From: Nymphaea colorata | Lineage: Eukaryota > Streptophyta > Magnoliopsida > Nymphaeales > Nymphaeaceae | Assembly (NCBI RefSeq): GCF_008831285.2 | Contig: NW_022204692.1 | Span: forward strand, 1 to 36,418 | Reading direction: 5' to 3' | DNA length: 36,418 nt | Shown here: one piece after another, positions 11,578 to 23,141 of the stretch | Layout: the number at the start of each line of letters is the position of its first letter | How positions within the stretch are numbered: position 1 is the stretch's first letter | Position numbers and translations under genes: made by a program | Notes under the pieces: model-generated | Seen by the model: only the letters and a program-made list of their open reading frames with translations | Database searches by the model: none | What the model was told of the DNA's origin: nothing

Positions 11578-12274
11578 ATGCACCAAATCTGTGACGGCTA
11601 CAACCCCCGCGTTCGCATGGGTAAACCTTCTTCCACTTAGGCAATGGTTCTAGGAGTCATACTCTGTCCCTCAGCAGGCTCGCACAAATCCTGTGAAGCA
11701 ATCACGATAAAGCTAGATTGACATCGGTTACCTGGATGCTCAGTTGAAGCTGCGTCCTCTTAACGGATGGCCCGCTGCCTCCTGGAACACGAGCGGCTTG
11801 TGGAGGCCCCCCAGTACAGCAACTACCGCACTACCCCCACAGCCAAGGAAAACTATAACCTGGAAACCACACAACATTATTTCAAGCACTGGCACCCCAT
11901 CTCCATCAAAAGGGCGCCTCCTCTAACACTTCGACCGAATACGTTAGGCTCAACCACTACCAGCCTGACCATAAGGTCTTCAACTAGCGCAACGTCTCAG
12001 AACTCCTCAATGAAAGGCCTGCAGACCATGAATCATTCAAAAGCCACCTGGTACCATCTAAGCATCCAAGCCAGAAGGCGTAAGATTTCATTTATTCAGC
12101 CTGCTCCAAACCACCTACCAGAAGGAAATCTCTCAGATTGCTCCCCCAATATCAAACCAGACCTCCACATCTTCCTTCGCACAGTCATTAACTTCACCCA
12201 CTCTATCCAATTTTCGTAGGATTCGCTCCGAAATCACCCTCAAGAATGTCCCACCTTTCCAGACCTACAAGTGA
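11578..12274 (+). CDS. Uncharacterised protein, possibly axonemal
   Basis: ATG at 11578. After splicing the start reads MHQICDGYNPRVRMGNW-FEE; the short R-V-R-x-G-N-W block resembles the start of some flagellar microtubule-associated proteins such as CFAP161, but that is only a hint. The middle is rich in Tyr, His and Pro (YSNYRTTPTAKENYNLE, HYFKHWHPISIKRAPP) and the tail in Ser/Thr, ending NVPPFQTYK-TGA at 12272-12274. Two 20-nt introns (11621-11640, 12080-12099) and one-base losses near 11645 and 11768 are needed for a continuous frame of about 215 residues. Confidence 0.55.
11621..11640 (+). other. 20-nt intron 1 of the 11.6-kb gene
   Basis: GTAAACCTTCTTCCACTTAG, between RVRMG and NW. Fits the GTA...TAG, 20-nt pattern; a one-base loss just downstream is also needed. 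Confidence 0.7.
12080..12099 (+). other. 20-nt intron 2 of the 11.6-kb gene
   Basis: GTAAGATTTCATTTATTCAG. Splicing joins HPSQKA to LLQTTYQKEISQIAPP in frame and opens the way to the stop at 12274. It ends CAG instead of TAG. Confidence 0.75.
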
Positions 12275-12408
12275 TGCCCATTTTGATAATTCATCGCATT
12301 ACTTTACTTACTTTCCACATAATAAATATCCTTCCTATACACTTGTCACATCAATCTTCCCTCAATTTCGTTCATATGAGGATTGTAAATATATAATTGA
12401 AAGTAGCG

Positions 12409-13986
12409 ATGTTCGCTGACTTTGAAAACATGATCAAGGGGAAGATAAACGCTATCAAGGATCCGCCTTCAGTGGTAGTGCCTTCTTCATTCAGGACATC
12501 TCGCGCGTGGCCCAGAAGTACACCATCCGCGGCAGGCAGATCCAAGAAATCAAACTGCTCTCAGAAGGCTCCTTCGGCTTCATTTGGCTAGCAGAAGATA
12601 TTGTAACCAAACAGAAGTATGCACTCAAGAGGATTGTTTGCATCACCAACGATCGTCTCATGCTCGCCAAGAATTAACTAGAAGTCATGGTATTGCTTCC
12701 TAAACGTAGGAAAATTTCCAAAAAGCAAGCACCTAGTTGGATGCTTTGGCGGATAGCTTGTAACTTGCGCAACGGAAACTTATAGAACAAGGTCTTGGTG
12801 ATCCTAATGGAGTACTGCCCTAACGGTACGCTTTTCGACTTGCTGGAGAAGCGGGAGAACAAAGGCTTCACTGAAAAATAGTTACTGCAGATCACAATGT
12901 CAATTCTGTAGGGACTGCGCGCTATCCATCAGAGCGGAATCTATCACCAGGACGTCAAGATATAGAATGTGCTGGTGGGCGAGGACAACTGCTTCAAGCT
13001 CTGCGATTTCGGCTCATGCTCCACCCGCACCGTGACTTCTCCCGCATCAATAAGTCAGAGTACAGCCACATAGGGAGGAAATGGAAGCGTCACTACCCCC
13101 ATGTACCGCCCACCTGAAATGGTCGATCCTTACTTGCAATTCTAAGTAAACAGCAAAGTAGACCTATGGATGGTCGGATGCGTCCTCTATACTCTTGCAT
13201 ACTTCACACATCCCTTCGTTGACGCCAACGCCATCGGTATCGCAGGAGGAGTCTATCGTTCCCCAAGTATCCAGAAGAAACCAAATACCAGTTTCTGAAA
13301 GATAAAGGATTTAATAAGGAATTTCCTCACTCCTAACCCTGCCTATCGACCTAGTACGGAACAGGCCATCCAAATCATCAACAATTGGTACACTTCCATT
13401 GAAGTTCCCCTTAATGTAAACATTTTAGTATTAGAAAGAAGCACGCAGGAGGAAATAGGAAGAGAAGGTGAAGGAACAGTAGCTGGCAGTCCTAAACAGG
13501 AGAGTGGTTGACTTTGATGGGGATATTCCCATGTAGAAACTGATGGAATTGCAAAACAAACTCAAGAACAAGGAGGGGTAACTGAGCAAAGCAAGCTCTT
13601 TCATCACATCCAAAGAGACCTTGCTGCTGAAGGAAGGTAAAGTGATAGCGCAAAGCAAACCAGCTAGTTACCAGCCCAGCAAACCTCAGCAGCCCCTTCC
13701 CAGCCTCAGCATTCTCACTCCCAGCAATCCCACCCCAGCAGCCACGCAAACAGTAGAGTTTCGATATGAACTCCTTCTGGAACCCTTCCGCCAACCAGCC
13801 GGTGAAGAACAACGGCAACAAGTTCGACGCCTTTTCTAATTTTTTCCCAACTAGCAATGACCTGCCAAAAAACAGAACAGCATGAACGATATGTACGACT
13901 AGTTTTTCAGCGATAAGCCAGCCAGGCCAGCCTCCCAGAATAAAAAACCGCAAAACAACAATGAAATCAACTTACTTGATTTGTGA
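12409..13986 (+). CDS. NAK-family (AAK1/GAK-like) protein kinase with clathrin box
   Basis: A Ser/Thr kinase of the Numb-associated family, which in animals phosphorylates clathrin adaptors. ATG at 12409. Kinase features: SEGSFGFIWLAED (Gly-rich loop), YALKR (Lys), MEYCPNGTLFDLLEKR, IYHQDVKI-TAG-NVL (TAG 12963-12965 = Glu), LCDFGS, TPMYRPPEM, SKVDLWMVGCVLY. The usual HRD is HQD (12945-12953), although DFG and Lys are kept. After LTPNPAYRPS comes a coiled coil and a Pro/Gln-rich tail with FWNPSANQP and FDAFSNFF, ending NNEINLLDL-TGA (stop 13984-13986); LLDL is a clathrin-box-like motif. This suits an endocytic role, which is inference. Introns at 12690-12709 and 13416-13434; several one-base slips. 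Confidence 0.82.
12690..12709 (+). other. 20-nt intron 1 of the NAK kinase
   Basis: GTATTGCTTCCTAAACGTAG, after LEVM. A nearby A-run loss is also needed to reach KHLVGCFGG. Confidence 0.7.
13416..13434 (+). other. 19-nt intron 2 of the NAK kinase
   Basis: GTAAACATTTTAGTATTAG. Splicing joins EVPLN to KEARRRK and the coiled coil in frame. It contains a T4 run, so its true length may be 20 with one T lost. Confidence 0.7.
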
Positions 13987-14171
13987 CTAACCTTCGTTTG
14001 CACTCTCATAATCCTTATCTCCTTATCTAAACATTCAACCATCTTAGTCTCTTTGAAACTTGCCTTCCAAAAAGATTTTTTGCTGATTCTTCTCTCTTAT
14101 GGGTGGGGTGGAAGTATTGTGGGCGTTTTTGCGAAAGCTGATTATTTTTGGTGCAACTTATATTATTTTGT

Positions 14172-16079
14172 ATGTTGGAAGATCTGTCAGGGGCGGGCAA
14201 GAATAACAACCCAGAGAGGGAGCGAACTGCCCTCCAGCGCAGCAACCGCGTCTTTATTTTATAATACTCTCCCTAGAGATCCAAGTCCAAAAAGCAGAAA
14301 AAATGGGACATCCTCGAGCAGCCCAAGAAAGAGAAGCTTTCCAGTTATCTCTCACGCAAAGATGTGCTAAACGAGAATGACTCTCATGAGGATTTCACAC
14401 ACCGTAGGAATATCGACAGACTCAACAGTCTCATCAGTCGCAATAGTCGGAACACAGAGCAACCGGAATCTGGTTGCGAAAAACTAGTAAAAGTGGTAGA
14501 TCGGATCCTAAGTACATTTTCCATAACGAAGAAACTGCAAACATGAAGGCTATGGCTTTGGAAGCGTTGAAAAAGTATTCTATGCTTTGTAGTTCACCAA
14601 TTACTAATTATTCATCCAATCTCGACATACTCACCTCTCAAAGACCCAAAAAAGATGGAAGCCCCGCTTTCCCCACTGGCAAGGATCAACTAATATCAGG
14701 AGAACAATCTAAGCAACCAGAGCTCCCAAGTGTCACCGAGGAAAAGCCGCTTCAGAGTGAGGTGACCTTTAGGAAAAGGGTGGAGGAGGCACGTTCAGCC
14801 AATTTCAGCGACAGCATTTACAATACCTTGTAATCTCCCAAGAAATATTTCGAATCTTTTAATTACACAAGTAGAGATTACATCCCTACTGTCTAGACTT
14901 TAAACAGTTACACTGATTTGCCTCTCAGTCCTCTCCCGCCTTCAATCGCGACTCAAACACCAAAAAAACTTACCATAAACAAAAAGCCATTCACTTGTGG
15001 AGACTTAAACTAATCACCCTTGGCAAATCATACAAAATAAAAGCATTAAGCTTAATTTTTGCACTTGTGCCACCTTGAAGCTAATATCTTTGCGGGCTTA
15101 GCTGCTGATGAGAGTGAAAGCCTTTAATAATTAGGAAAAATTCTTATCAATATCCCCATAAATAAGTCAAAGATAGAAGAAAGACAGCCACAACCACACA
15201 TGGCAAATGCCTTTACCAATCCAAGAAATAGATTTAACTACGCCATTCCTACTGCTGTCTCTCCAACCCATTAATCTCGTCCCACTCCCCAAAAAAACAA
15301 AATAAATATCAAATACGTATCAGAAAATCCTACCTCATAGTCCTTCAAAAGATCAAAGCGTAACAACTAGGTGCTCAACGCTAAGCAAATCGCAGAGAGA
15401 ATGCTCTTCGGAGCCAAAAACCCATAACCGGCAGCAGTCGAAAAGAAAACATAGAAGATAGCAGGATAGGTAGCTGAAGCGAAAATTGTCAAAAAGAGAG
15501 TTAGCAGCTTGCCCAAAATTACCTTCACTTACTCATCTCGCGAAAAGGATTCTAGGTTTTAATACTTATCACCATCTGCCAAATTGATACCTGCTTCCAT
15601 AGACAAAAGAACCCCAACTGAGCCTCTCAAAGCAATCATTAAAATCGACCATCAACGAAAACCTGCAAAGTAATAGTTGCACTCCACTTTTGGTTCCACA
15701 CAAATGGCTGCTAATTCCAGTCAAAGCCACTCATCTCGTCTAAAATCTCCACAACATGTTTAAAGTCCTACCAAGGTAATTAGAGTCACCAAAGAACCGA
15801 TAGGATATAATCCTTTTGCTGGAAAGCCGATTCCAGTCGCAGTCAATCCGGCACCCAGAATAGATAACGAGTATTATGGAGGGTTTAGCCTTGCTCAAAA
15901 GCAGCCTGTTTAGCAACAGCAGATAAGGCAAAGAATTGCAACGCAGATGCCCTCCCACTCAGGAGAAGTCTAATACGTGGGGATCGAATAGCAACCAAGA
16001 GGGTGTTGCTGGGCAAGATAGGTGCGCTCTCGCAGTCTTAACGATCGGGTGCTTGTAGGTGTGCTACAACGTTGATCTC
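14172..16079 (+). CDS. Long disordered protein of unknown function
   Basis: Not recognised. ATG at 14172 begins MLEDLSGAGKNNNPERERTA. After a one-base slip near 14480 the frame stays free of TGA from 14474 to 16079, which would be unlikely by chance. The product (about 635 residues) is rich in Ser, Pro, Lys, Asn and Gln, with no membrane segment and no clear domain: LESPKKYFESFNYTSRDYI, NEVLNAKQIAERMLFGAKN, EPIGYNPFAGKPIPVAVNPA. It is probably intrinsically disordered. The next frame opens 27 bases after its stop, so this gene and the 16107 frame may be one gene joined by a further slip. Confidence 0.55.
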
Positions 16080-16106
16080 ACTCATGATGTCTATGATTAT
16101 ATTGTC

Positions 16107-16453
16107 ATGATAAACTAACAAGTGTACATCATAAATGGGCGGCCAGCCGTCCGCGTCATACAACAGCCCAACTATATAGATCCTCGCATGCAACGCAATT
16201 ACTACGCCCCACCTCCTGCAAGTTTCCAACCTGCACCGGTTCGTATTGAAGCCGTGGAGGGAATAGAGGTGGTGGAGGAGTACGAGGCGGAAGTCGGAGA
16301 CCCTGTAGTTATTGAGAGGCAGTATTTAAAGGAGAAGTCGTGCAGGTCGGCAATCGGCAAAAGGAGGTTATCAGTGAGGAATAAGCAATCATCGCATCCT
16401 AAGGATTCGCTTCTGAAGACGGCAAGGCATGGAAACCACTGCCAGGATCTTGA
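16107..16453 (+). CDS. Small uncharacterised protein or 3' part of the preceding gene
   Basis: ATG at 16107 gives MINEQVYIINGRPAVRVIQQPNY, then PPPASFQPAPVRIEAVEGIEVVEEYEAEVGD. A one-base slip near 16335 leads to EEQAIIASQGFASEDGKAWKPLPGS and TGA 16451-16453. About 115 residues, Pro- and Val/Glu-rich, no known domain. The same frame is open upstream to about 15963, and the gap to the preceding stop is only 27 bases, so it may be the C-terminus of the preceding gene. Confidence 0.4.
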
Positions 16454-16965
16454 TGACGATCTTTAAGATCGGTCAGCTTTCCATCCAAAACATCACTAAA
16501 GTGAAAGCTAAGTATGAATCCGCCTTGCCCGGCCATAAAGTCATGAAGATTTCATGCGGAAACTCAAACTACTACCTTGCATTCAGGGACAAAGTCTTCA
16601 TGAATGGTTTCTAAGAGTGATTTGGGCCAAGTTCATGATCGATCGGCAGGAGATAGACAATTATGGGGAGTGGGGAAACAGCGTTAATGGAAAAATTTAT
16701 AAGAATCCTAATTTTTGGGGAGTGGTAGCCCAGATATGTCAATATCACCAAGGGCGCCTTGTTTTCGAGTAAAGATGAGGGTGGTTCTGCCAGCCTATAG
16801 ATAAAAGACACCAAGTAAATTTGGACGCGGTTTGAGGAGATTAAGGGAGGGCTTTTCCTTGTGGTAAAGCTGTGGTACGGGATCATCAAGTAAGAATTCG
16901 CCATTCCGGTTAGATAGGCTCTGAGATGGCTATTCCATATCATCCATCTTCTCAAAAATTCGTGA
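16453..16965 (+). CDS. Poorly defined frame, possibly RCC1-like
   Basis: An open reading region following the previous stop (TGATG overlap at 16451-16455). It begins MTIFKIGQLSIQNITKVKAKYES and includes VMKISCGNSNYYLAFRDKVFMNGF, which has the spacing of an RCC1 repeat (I-x-C-G ... L-A ... K-V-x-x-x-G). Later pieces lie in other frames: DNYGEWGNSVNGKIYKNPNFWG and SSKDEGGSASLEIKDTKEIWTRF, ending at TGA 16963-16965. At least two slips or unseen introns are needed. The RCC1 suggestion rests on one repeat only. Confidence 0.3.
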
Positions 16966-17259
16966 TAGCACAGTTTTATGGATTATCAAATTCACATCTA
17001 ACTCAAATTATAACCAATAACTTAAATCTGACTCTGCATGGATAATTTAAATCAGGTTGATATTTAATACCCTCAACTAATGCAAAAGTTAGTTCCTCTT
17101 TAAATTGCATAACTTTGGTGAATGATTTCTGTGGATGATAAATGCTTCAGCCGGCACTGGATGTTAAGGCTTGCTTACCGTTAGTTTTTCTGTATTTTGA
17201 TGAAGAGATATTGTCAGGCTGATGTTTGAAATTTCATAATTAATTTAAAAACATTTCAC
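16966..17259. other. AT-rich spacer
   Basis: About 294 bases with no supported gene, between two plus-strand genes. It presumably holds the 3' end of one gene and the promoter of the next. No repeat, RNA gene or clear motif was seen. Confidence 0.5.
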
Positions 17260-20200
17260 ATGACAGGAGAGAAGTCAACTGAAAGGAAGCTCTTCTCGAT
17301 TCTTTACGAAATCGCTACAGGAAAGATGACCAGTCCTCTGCCTGGCCTTTTCATTTTAGGGGGGTATCTGCTGGAACTTCTTTTATGCTACTTTGTGCTG
17401 GTAGACTCCAGCAACATCATCTCAACAACCTTAGCCAGCTCATCACCATTTGTCTTCGCTTTGCTTGCATCCATAGGAGCAGTAATGGTGGAACTTTTGG
17501 TGGTCTGTATATATGGAGTGCAGTTGCAGCTTCTTGTGCAGCTTAAGTTCTTCCGATATATACTATTTCCTATTGCCCTGCTCGTCCTGGCTGCAGAAAT
17601 AGAAATGCCTCACCTGCTATCCACACAAACCGCTTCCCTCTTGTTACTTCTTCTGGTCGCAATTTCCTACTTCATTAATTTCATTATTCACTCTTACCAT
17701 GATTGCAGCATAACGAGGGCATTTTAAAGAGCCTCTAGTTGCCTGGTCCTTACGGATACTCTCTTTGTACTTTCCAAAATGCCTGCGTCTTTCATCTACA
17801 TTGAAGCAATTGCTATTGCCATGCTAATGCTTCACTTGCTAGCTCGGCATCAACTGGATCGTTACACTCTGGCATCATCTAAACAGCAACTTTAGTATTT
17901 TTCAATGCTGCTTAAAGATTTTCTTATGATTATCTACCTTAGCCGAAAAGCTTTTATTATTGGCGGGAATGCCTTCTTCTTATTGGCCCTCATATCACCT
18001 CTCATTTTGCTTGCGATTGTCCGTGAGGTCACCCGCACGCGAAGGGTAATTCTAAATAGCTTGATATTTACCGCAGAAGCACCGATATAGGATTTTTTGG
18101 AGACGATTGGAGCGTTGGGGACATAGTTGATGCGTTTCAAGAGCAACCAGGATCTGGAGCTGCAGGGATCACTGTTGTTGGTGTTTGTGGCGCTCCACCG
18201 GGGGCGATGCACAAGCAGTGGTTGCCTTTTGCAGCAGCGGAGCGTAAGTTGTTTTTGAGTTAGACTGAGGAGGAAATCAGGAACTGTAACTCATCCAATA
18301 ATATGAAGATCCTCAAGCACAAAATCATCAAAAAGATAGAGAGCCTGTTTGAACTTTACGAGATTGCTCACTACGACCAAGCACAACTCAAGCTTCACCT
18401 TCTCGCTTTTTACGCCAATCATCTTCCCAACAAACTGAAGATAGGCCATTTACTTTCGTCCTTAAGGGCGTTGCCGTTATCTTGGGATGAACGACTCGTG
18501 CTATTCGGACTGGAAAAGCGAGTGGAGAGAATCGAGGTTGTCGAGGAATTACTAGTTGTTTCCAAGAGTGAAGATGAGTTTCTCGAGTTCAGTACAGTTA
18601 TCATTAGATAGAGAAGCTGTTGAGCAGCGCAGTGGGATTCTTTCAAGAGTTTTGGAGTGAGTTACTGGAGGAACGTATAGATGTCAACCAACTAGCCGCC
18701 GTCAGCTCCAAACTTTTCCCCCTCAAGAAGACCATTTAGCAGGCCTGGCGCAAACACCTTAATCGTTAAAAATTCTCCTCTTGGAATATTCTTCGCACCT
18801 ACACTTACTACCGTCGAAACATACTTCACGACTACACAAACTCAGTTATTCTTGAGGATTATACCAAGATTGTGGAGCAGCGCCTAAAGGCCAAACACTA
18901 AATGAGTTACAGTACTTATCTTTTTAGATAGTAAACTCTGAAACAGAGCAGGCAGTTATGGCGATTTCTTTGACAGAGTCTTCTCTAGGTAATATAGCTT
19001 CCATGAACAGCCAAACATGTAAGTTGTTTAATTTTCCGAGTAAGAGTTAAATGTTGTAATTGAGAGTGAATGACATCATGCCTTCAGTATATTCAATAGT
19101 CCATGACAACATCCTTGGCTCTTTTCTCAAGAATCGCTTCAAGACTATCAACCAGGACCTCCGATTCGTTTTCGGCAAGAATAAAAACGGATTCATTTTT
19201 CCTTTTCTCTTGCAATTGCGGAAATTAAGTTGGAACCTTAATGATTAACTCATTTTTATTGCACATTTAGAACCAGCAAGACTAAGAAGCGCACCTATCT
19301 ATTGCATCGCTGATCTATAAGGCGATTTACAGGACTATACATCCACTTTTGCATGGCTTTTTATGAAAAAGGGAAAGGATAACCTTGAAATCAAGCGCAA
19401 AAATATTCAGGAAATGATTCCTAGCTTTTTTGAAGCTGTTGAGGGTGCTGATCCACTAACGAAGGTACGATTCCATGAGCGGACATATTCACACAAAAAT
19501 GGCACAAATATCGAAATATAATTCAGTGCAACAGAGTTATTCATCAAGCGGGAAAAGGTAGGGTACTTGGTGGAAGGGACCAATTCGCAATCTATACAAA
19601 CTCTTCGCGAACAAAAGAGTATCAGTTCTCTCCTCTCTCACTTCTACCAATAAAATAACATATACACAAACTCCTACAACCCTCTCACCTTTGCTTTCCA
19701 AATACCCAACTAAACATAGCTCGCAGGAAAACGTATGACAAAGGAATTCACGATTCCTTTCCTTAAAACATCAGATATCGAGGGCATCTTTCGCATCAAG
19801 AAAGATAGGCCTTCTTATGATCAAAAGATTAAGACCCTTCGGCTCATTAATGGAAGACTGGAGCATGTTGTCGAAGAGTAAAGCTTTCGGTCAGATGAAT
19901 AGAGCTTTGAGATGAAAGAATTATCAGTCATCAAGAAGATTGAGAAGATGAAAGAGGAAATGGGAGCAGAATAGAGAACTAGTATTGGAAGCTGCTTCAA
20001 GCATGCAGTAGTAGCCTTAATCCTCCTCTGCTTATTGTTTGCAATCCTGATAATTGCCAGTGCAAGCTCCTTCGATCAAAGTTAGCACTTAAAATATGAA
20101 AACATAAAATAAAAATTACGAATCCGTCAGCTTCTTCCTGAATTTCTGATTTATACACTTTATGAGCCATCAGGGTTGCGCACAAGCCTAAGAGATGAGC

Positions 20201-21422
20201 TAAAGACAAATCTTATCACATCGAAAATTGATCAGAGTCAAAAAGAGTAAATCATGCGTATTATTTATTCTGCTCCTTTAAACGAAGACTTTAATTTAGA
20301 TTCCACTTTGCTCAGCTTTACATACAAGCAGGGTGAGTCATACAGCAGCATGATGCCTTTATGGTACCTTAGTGCTGTATCTTCTTTCCTTTTTTTAATC
20401 GGTTTACTAGTCATTTACTTGCTATTCAAGGCTAAGATTTCAAACATATACCTCATTTTCCTCTCTATTAAGGACAACAAACTTCAACAGATGCAATAAT
20501 AAGCAAAGATGCTGCTTGAATTCCTCACTGCCCAAAATATTGAGTATTATAAGATAGCACCACTCCAAGATTTCAAGCGAGAAGACTAAGAGGAAGCAGA
20601 ATTTCAACGTATGAAGAAAATGAAGAATGACTACACTAAGGAAGATTTGGCCAGTCTCACCCAACTCATTCTTCCAGCCGTTCTTCTACTCTTTTACTGT
20701 ATTTTCTGTTCAGTTTTCGTTGAGAGTACGCTTGCCAGTTACGAAAGATACCTTGATGCATGGTTGGAGTGTTCATAACTGTTGCCTGAGACATCAGTAT
20801 CTCTAATGAACTCGCTTCTTGGTAACCGCAACGCTACCACGAGCTCTCTATCGTCTAGATTCTTTTAAATTTAGGAGCATTTTGAATACGTTGTGATTAC
20901 TGGAGGATTGGAGTCAGCCAGCATGCTGCAGCTCATTTAAGGTGACCCCTGCTCAACTCCCGAACTTTACATGAATCTCGGCATCGACATACCTCATCTC
21001 TGTATCAACTCTACCTCGCTTCAACTAACTCTGGCGAATGTGCTCAACTACATGTCTGTAGTTCTAAAGTCGCAAAACGCGACAACTCCCACTAACTGGT
21101 CCTCTCTCAGTATTCCTTTATTCATATAGTTGCAATCGAGTTCGATTTCGTAAAGCCACTTCTAAGCAACATCACTGATTCTCTTGGCGAAAAGCTGACC
21201 TAGCTTCGTCATCAATGTGAGCAGTATGTAATAATATTGGGGATTATTCTTGTTTGCCTTTTGCTATTGTCGGGTGTTTATATCGCCTGCTACCCTCTGG
21301 CCGATATCTACGAGAGAATCATGTTCACGACCGATCTGATCAAGATTCTACCGTGCGACCGCGAAAGCGAGCCTGAGCATGCTCTTGCCGCCATGACCAC
21401 TGAGGCCATGGATACCTACTGA
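17260..21422 (+). CDS. Large multi-pass membrane protein with PAS domain (tiny macrocysts-like)
   Basis: About 1,370 residues. ATG at 17260 (MTGEKSTERKLFSILYEI). The N-terminal quarter is a bundle of hydrophobic helices (LFILGGYLLELLLCYFVLV, FALLASIGAVMVELLVVCIY, ASLLLLLLVAISYFINFII, AFFLLALISPLILLAIV). A soluble alpha-helical region precedes a PAS-like domain (about 18990-19330): KLFNF, LRVNDIMPSVYSIVHDNIL, FGKNKNGFIFP, NLND-TAA-LIFIAHLEP. More membrane helices follow (VVALILLCLLFAILIIA, FLFLIGLLVIYLLF, LILPAVLLLFYCIFC, IILGIILVCLLLLSGVYIA). TGA at 21420-21422. The layout matches the TM/PAS proteins of ciliates and green algae annotated as tiny macrocysts; a sensory role is presumed for them. 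Two 20-nt introns (18244-18263, 18592-18611) fit perfectly. Confidence 0.72.
18244..18263 (+). other. 20-nt intron 1 of the TM/PAS gene
   Basis: GTAAGTTGTTTTTGAGTTAG. Splicing joins LLQQRS to TEEEIRNCNSSNNMKIL in one frame with no other correction. Confidence 0.88.
18592..18611 (+). other. 20-nt intron 2 of the TM/PAS gene
   Basis: GTACAGTTATCATTAGATAG. Splicing joins EDEFLEF to KKLLSSAVGFFQEFW in frame. Confidence 0.88.
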
Positions 21423-21810
21423 TCCTTTTATTCTACTCCCTACAGCCACTATTCATCTAATCCCTTACTACCCTAAATAACCCCACATTAAAAGGTTTTA
21501 CCTTCCACCTGCCATCAGATGAGATTCTAAGCAAATTAAAAAGCAAGGCACAGCATGCAAGTTTTGAAAAAGATTGTTTAAATTTTCTGATAGCTTTTTA
21601 TTTGGCATAATAATCGGTAGTATAATATTACTTCGAACGCAATTTATAATGAAAAACCGGAAAATCTAAATCTTTTAATGGTGCTCGAGGAGAGGCATCG
21701 AATGGAATGAAGCTACGCTATTGAACCAGTGATGAGAGGAGGGTACGATAATGGCTTGGATGGCTAGGTGATAAAGCTGCGTTTTGGTTGGATGATTATA
21801 TTTTAAAATA
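21423..21810. other. AT-rich intergenic region
   Basis: About 388 bases between two plus-strand genes. Open frames here are short and show no recognisable protein. No repeat, RNA gene or terminator hairpin seen. It is the longest gene-free stretch of the window. Confidence 0.5.
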
Positions 21811-23075
21811 ATGGAGGTGATCAGGGGAGCAAATACGGCAGAACAGATAATAATATTCGAGATGGTGAAGAAGGTACGGTTCGGACAGGCAGTGTTCTTA
21901 AGCGGCAGCCTGGAGCAGCTTGGCCGGTGGGACCCACTGCAGGCCCTGCGCTTGAGTTGGGAGGAGGGTGACAAATGGCAAGGAAGGCTTTCTATCCCGA
22001 CGGATCTCCTTCAACACATTGCCTCCTTCGAGTTCAAGTTCTTCGTGTCGGAATGGGACCTATGCGGGAGCAGCACCATCGAATGGTAAATTGGAAACTT
22101 GAACAGGAGAATAAATATATAATCCATTCTACAGGGTTCCAATATTTATTGTACAAGATGAGATATTCAGATGCCGAGTGGAATATGCAGAACTATATCT
22201 TCTTCCTTAAGACGCAGGACTTCGAATAACGAGAGACTTTCTACATGTAGGGAAGTTTATAGGTGCTGGGGTGTTGGCGAGAGAAGAAACTCATGAAGCG
22301 TTTAGGATCTGAGAAGGCAAATCCTTTCTTCAATTATTGGAAGAATAACCCTTAGTTTGCTGACTAATCTTCCTTTTCACGTGTTTTTATGAATTCCTTC
22401 TCGGTAGGCAGAGACATCACGAGTTTTAACTATTTTTATGTTTCATTTGGAACTACCATCGAAAGCGAGACCTACCCAGGACGCATCTGCCGGTTACTGG
22501 GCGATGAGCCTGTGAAGGACCGCATCATCGAGTTCGACTGGTAGGGTTCGAAGGTAATAATAGATGAAAGCACTTTCGACAAAATGATCTTATAGCGCTT
22601 CACCAACCAAATTTATTTAGCAAGCCACGTCCAAACCATCAAACAGTTCCGCCGCATCCTCGACAAGCATGTCACCGTTCTCTTCATTCTCATCGCTAAT
22701 AACGAAGACTACAAGGCGTCGACTGGTGCCCTCAGAGGCTTTGGATAGGATAGCCACCTATTGACGCAAACTCGCACTCTTGATTGTCCTGATAGCATCT
22801 CCTTTCCAGACCAACTCAAAGAAATAGTTGATGCCATATAAGACCTCATTATTGCTGGGCACAGAGTGTGTCTAGAAGTGAGCAGCAAGGTGCTACGTCT
22901 GTTTCCCTTCAATATGCTCTATCTAATTCTCTTCATGGGGTACTCTTACGGAGAGGCGCTGGAGATAATATCCAAGAACGAGCAACCACCATAATTATAC
23001 TGCAAGCAAACTCGTTAAATCTACAATTACATCACCACAAAGTTGATGAGAGGATGCGTTGAAGTCAAAAAGTGA
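21811..23075 (+). CDS. Laforin-like protein: two CBM20 domains and a degenerate phosphatase-like domain
   Basis: Probably binds glycogen or storage glucan. ATG at 21811. The first CBM20 (about 21835-22110) has VRFGQAVFLSGSLEQLGRWD, WQGRLSIP, FEFKFFVSE and STIEW. A second (about 22185-22490) has ETFYM-TAG-GSL-TAG-VLGCW and a following strand-rich part. The C-terminal part (about 22540-23075) resembles a dual-specificity phosphatase: VTVLFILIANNEDY, DSISFPDQLKEIVDAIEDLIIAGH, then EVSSKVLR (22875-22898) where active enzymes have HC-x5-R, then MLYLILFMGYSYGEALEII. His and Cys are replaced by Glu and Val, so catalysis is not expected. One G is missing near 22087. TGA at 23073-23075, 66 bp from the converging gene. 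Confidence 0.6.
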
Positions 23076-23141
23076 TTTTACCATAAATAGCTACCCTTAA
23101 TCACCCTTTAATTTTTATCTTGCCTCATATCATAATCATTA

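Noticed and set aside
159-16079. A cluster of pseudogenes, because of many in-frame stops and frameshifts
   Set aside because: All TAA/TAG are sense codons here, many shifts are 20-nt introns, and the rest are single-base losses. Catalytic motifs are preserved throughout, which is not how pseudogenes decay.
21423-21810. tRNA, small RNA or internal eliminated sequence in the longest spacer
   Set aside because: No cloverleaf, no A/B box pair and no flanking TA-bounded inverted repeat could be made out by eye.
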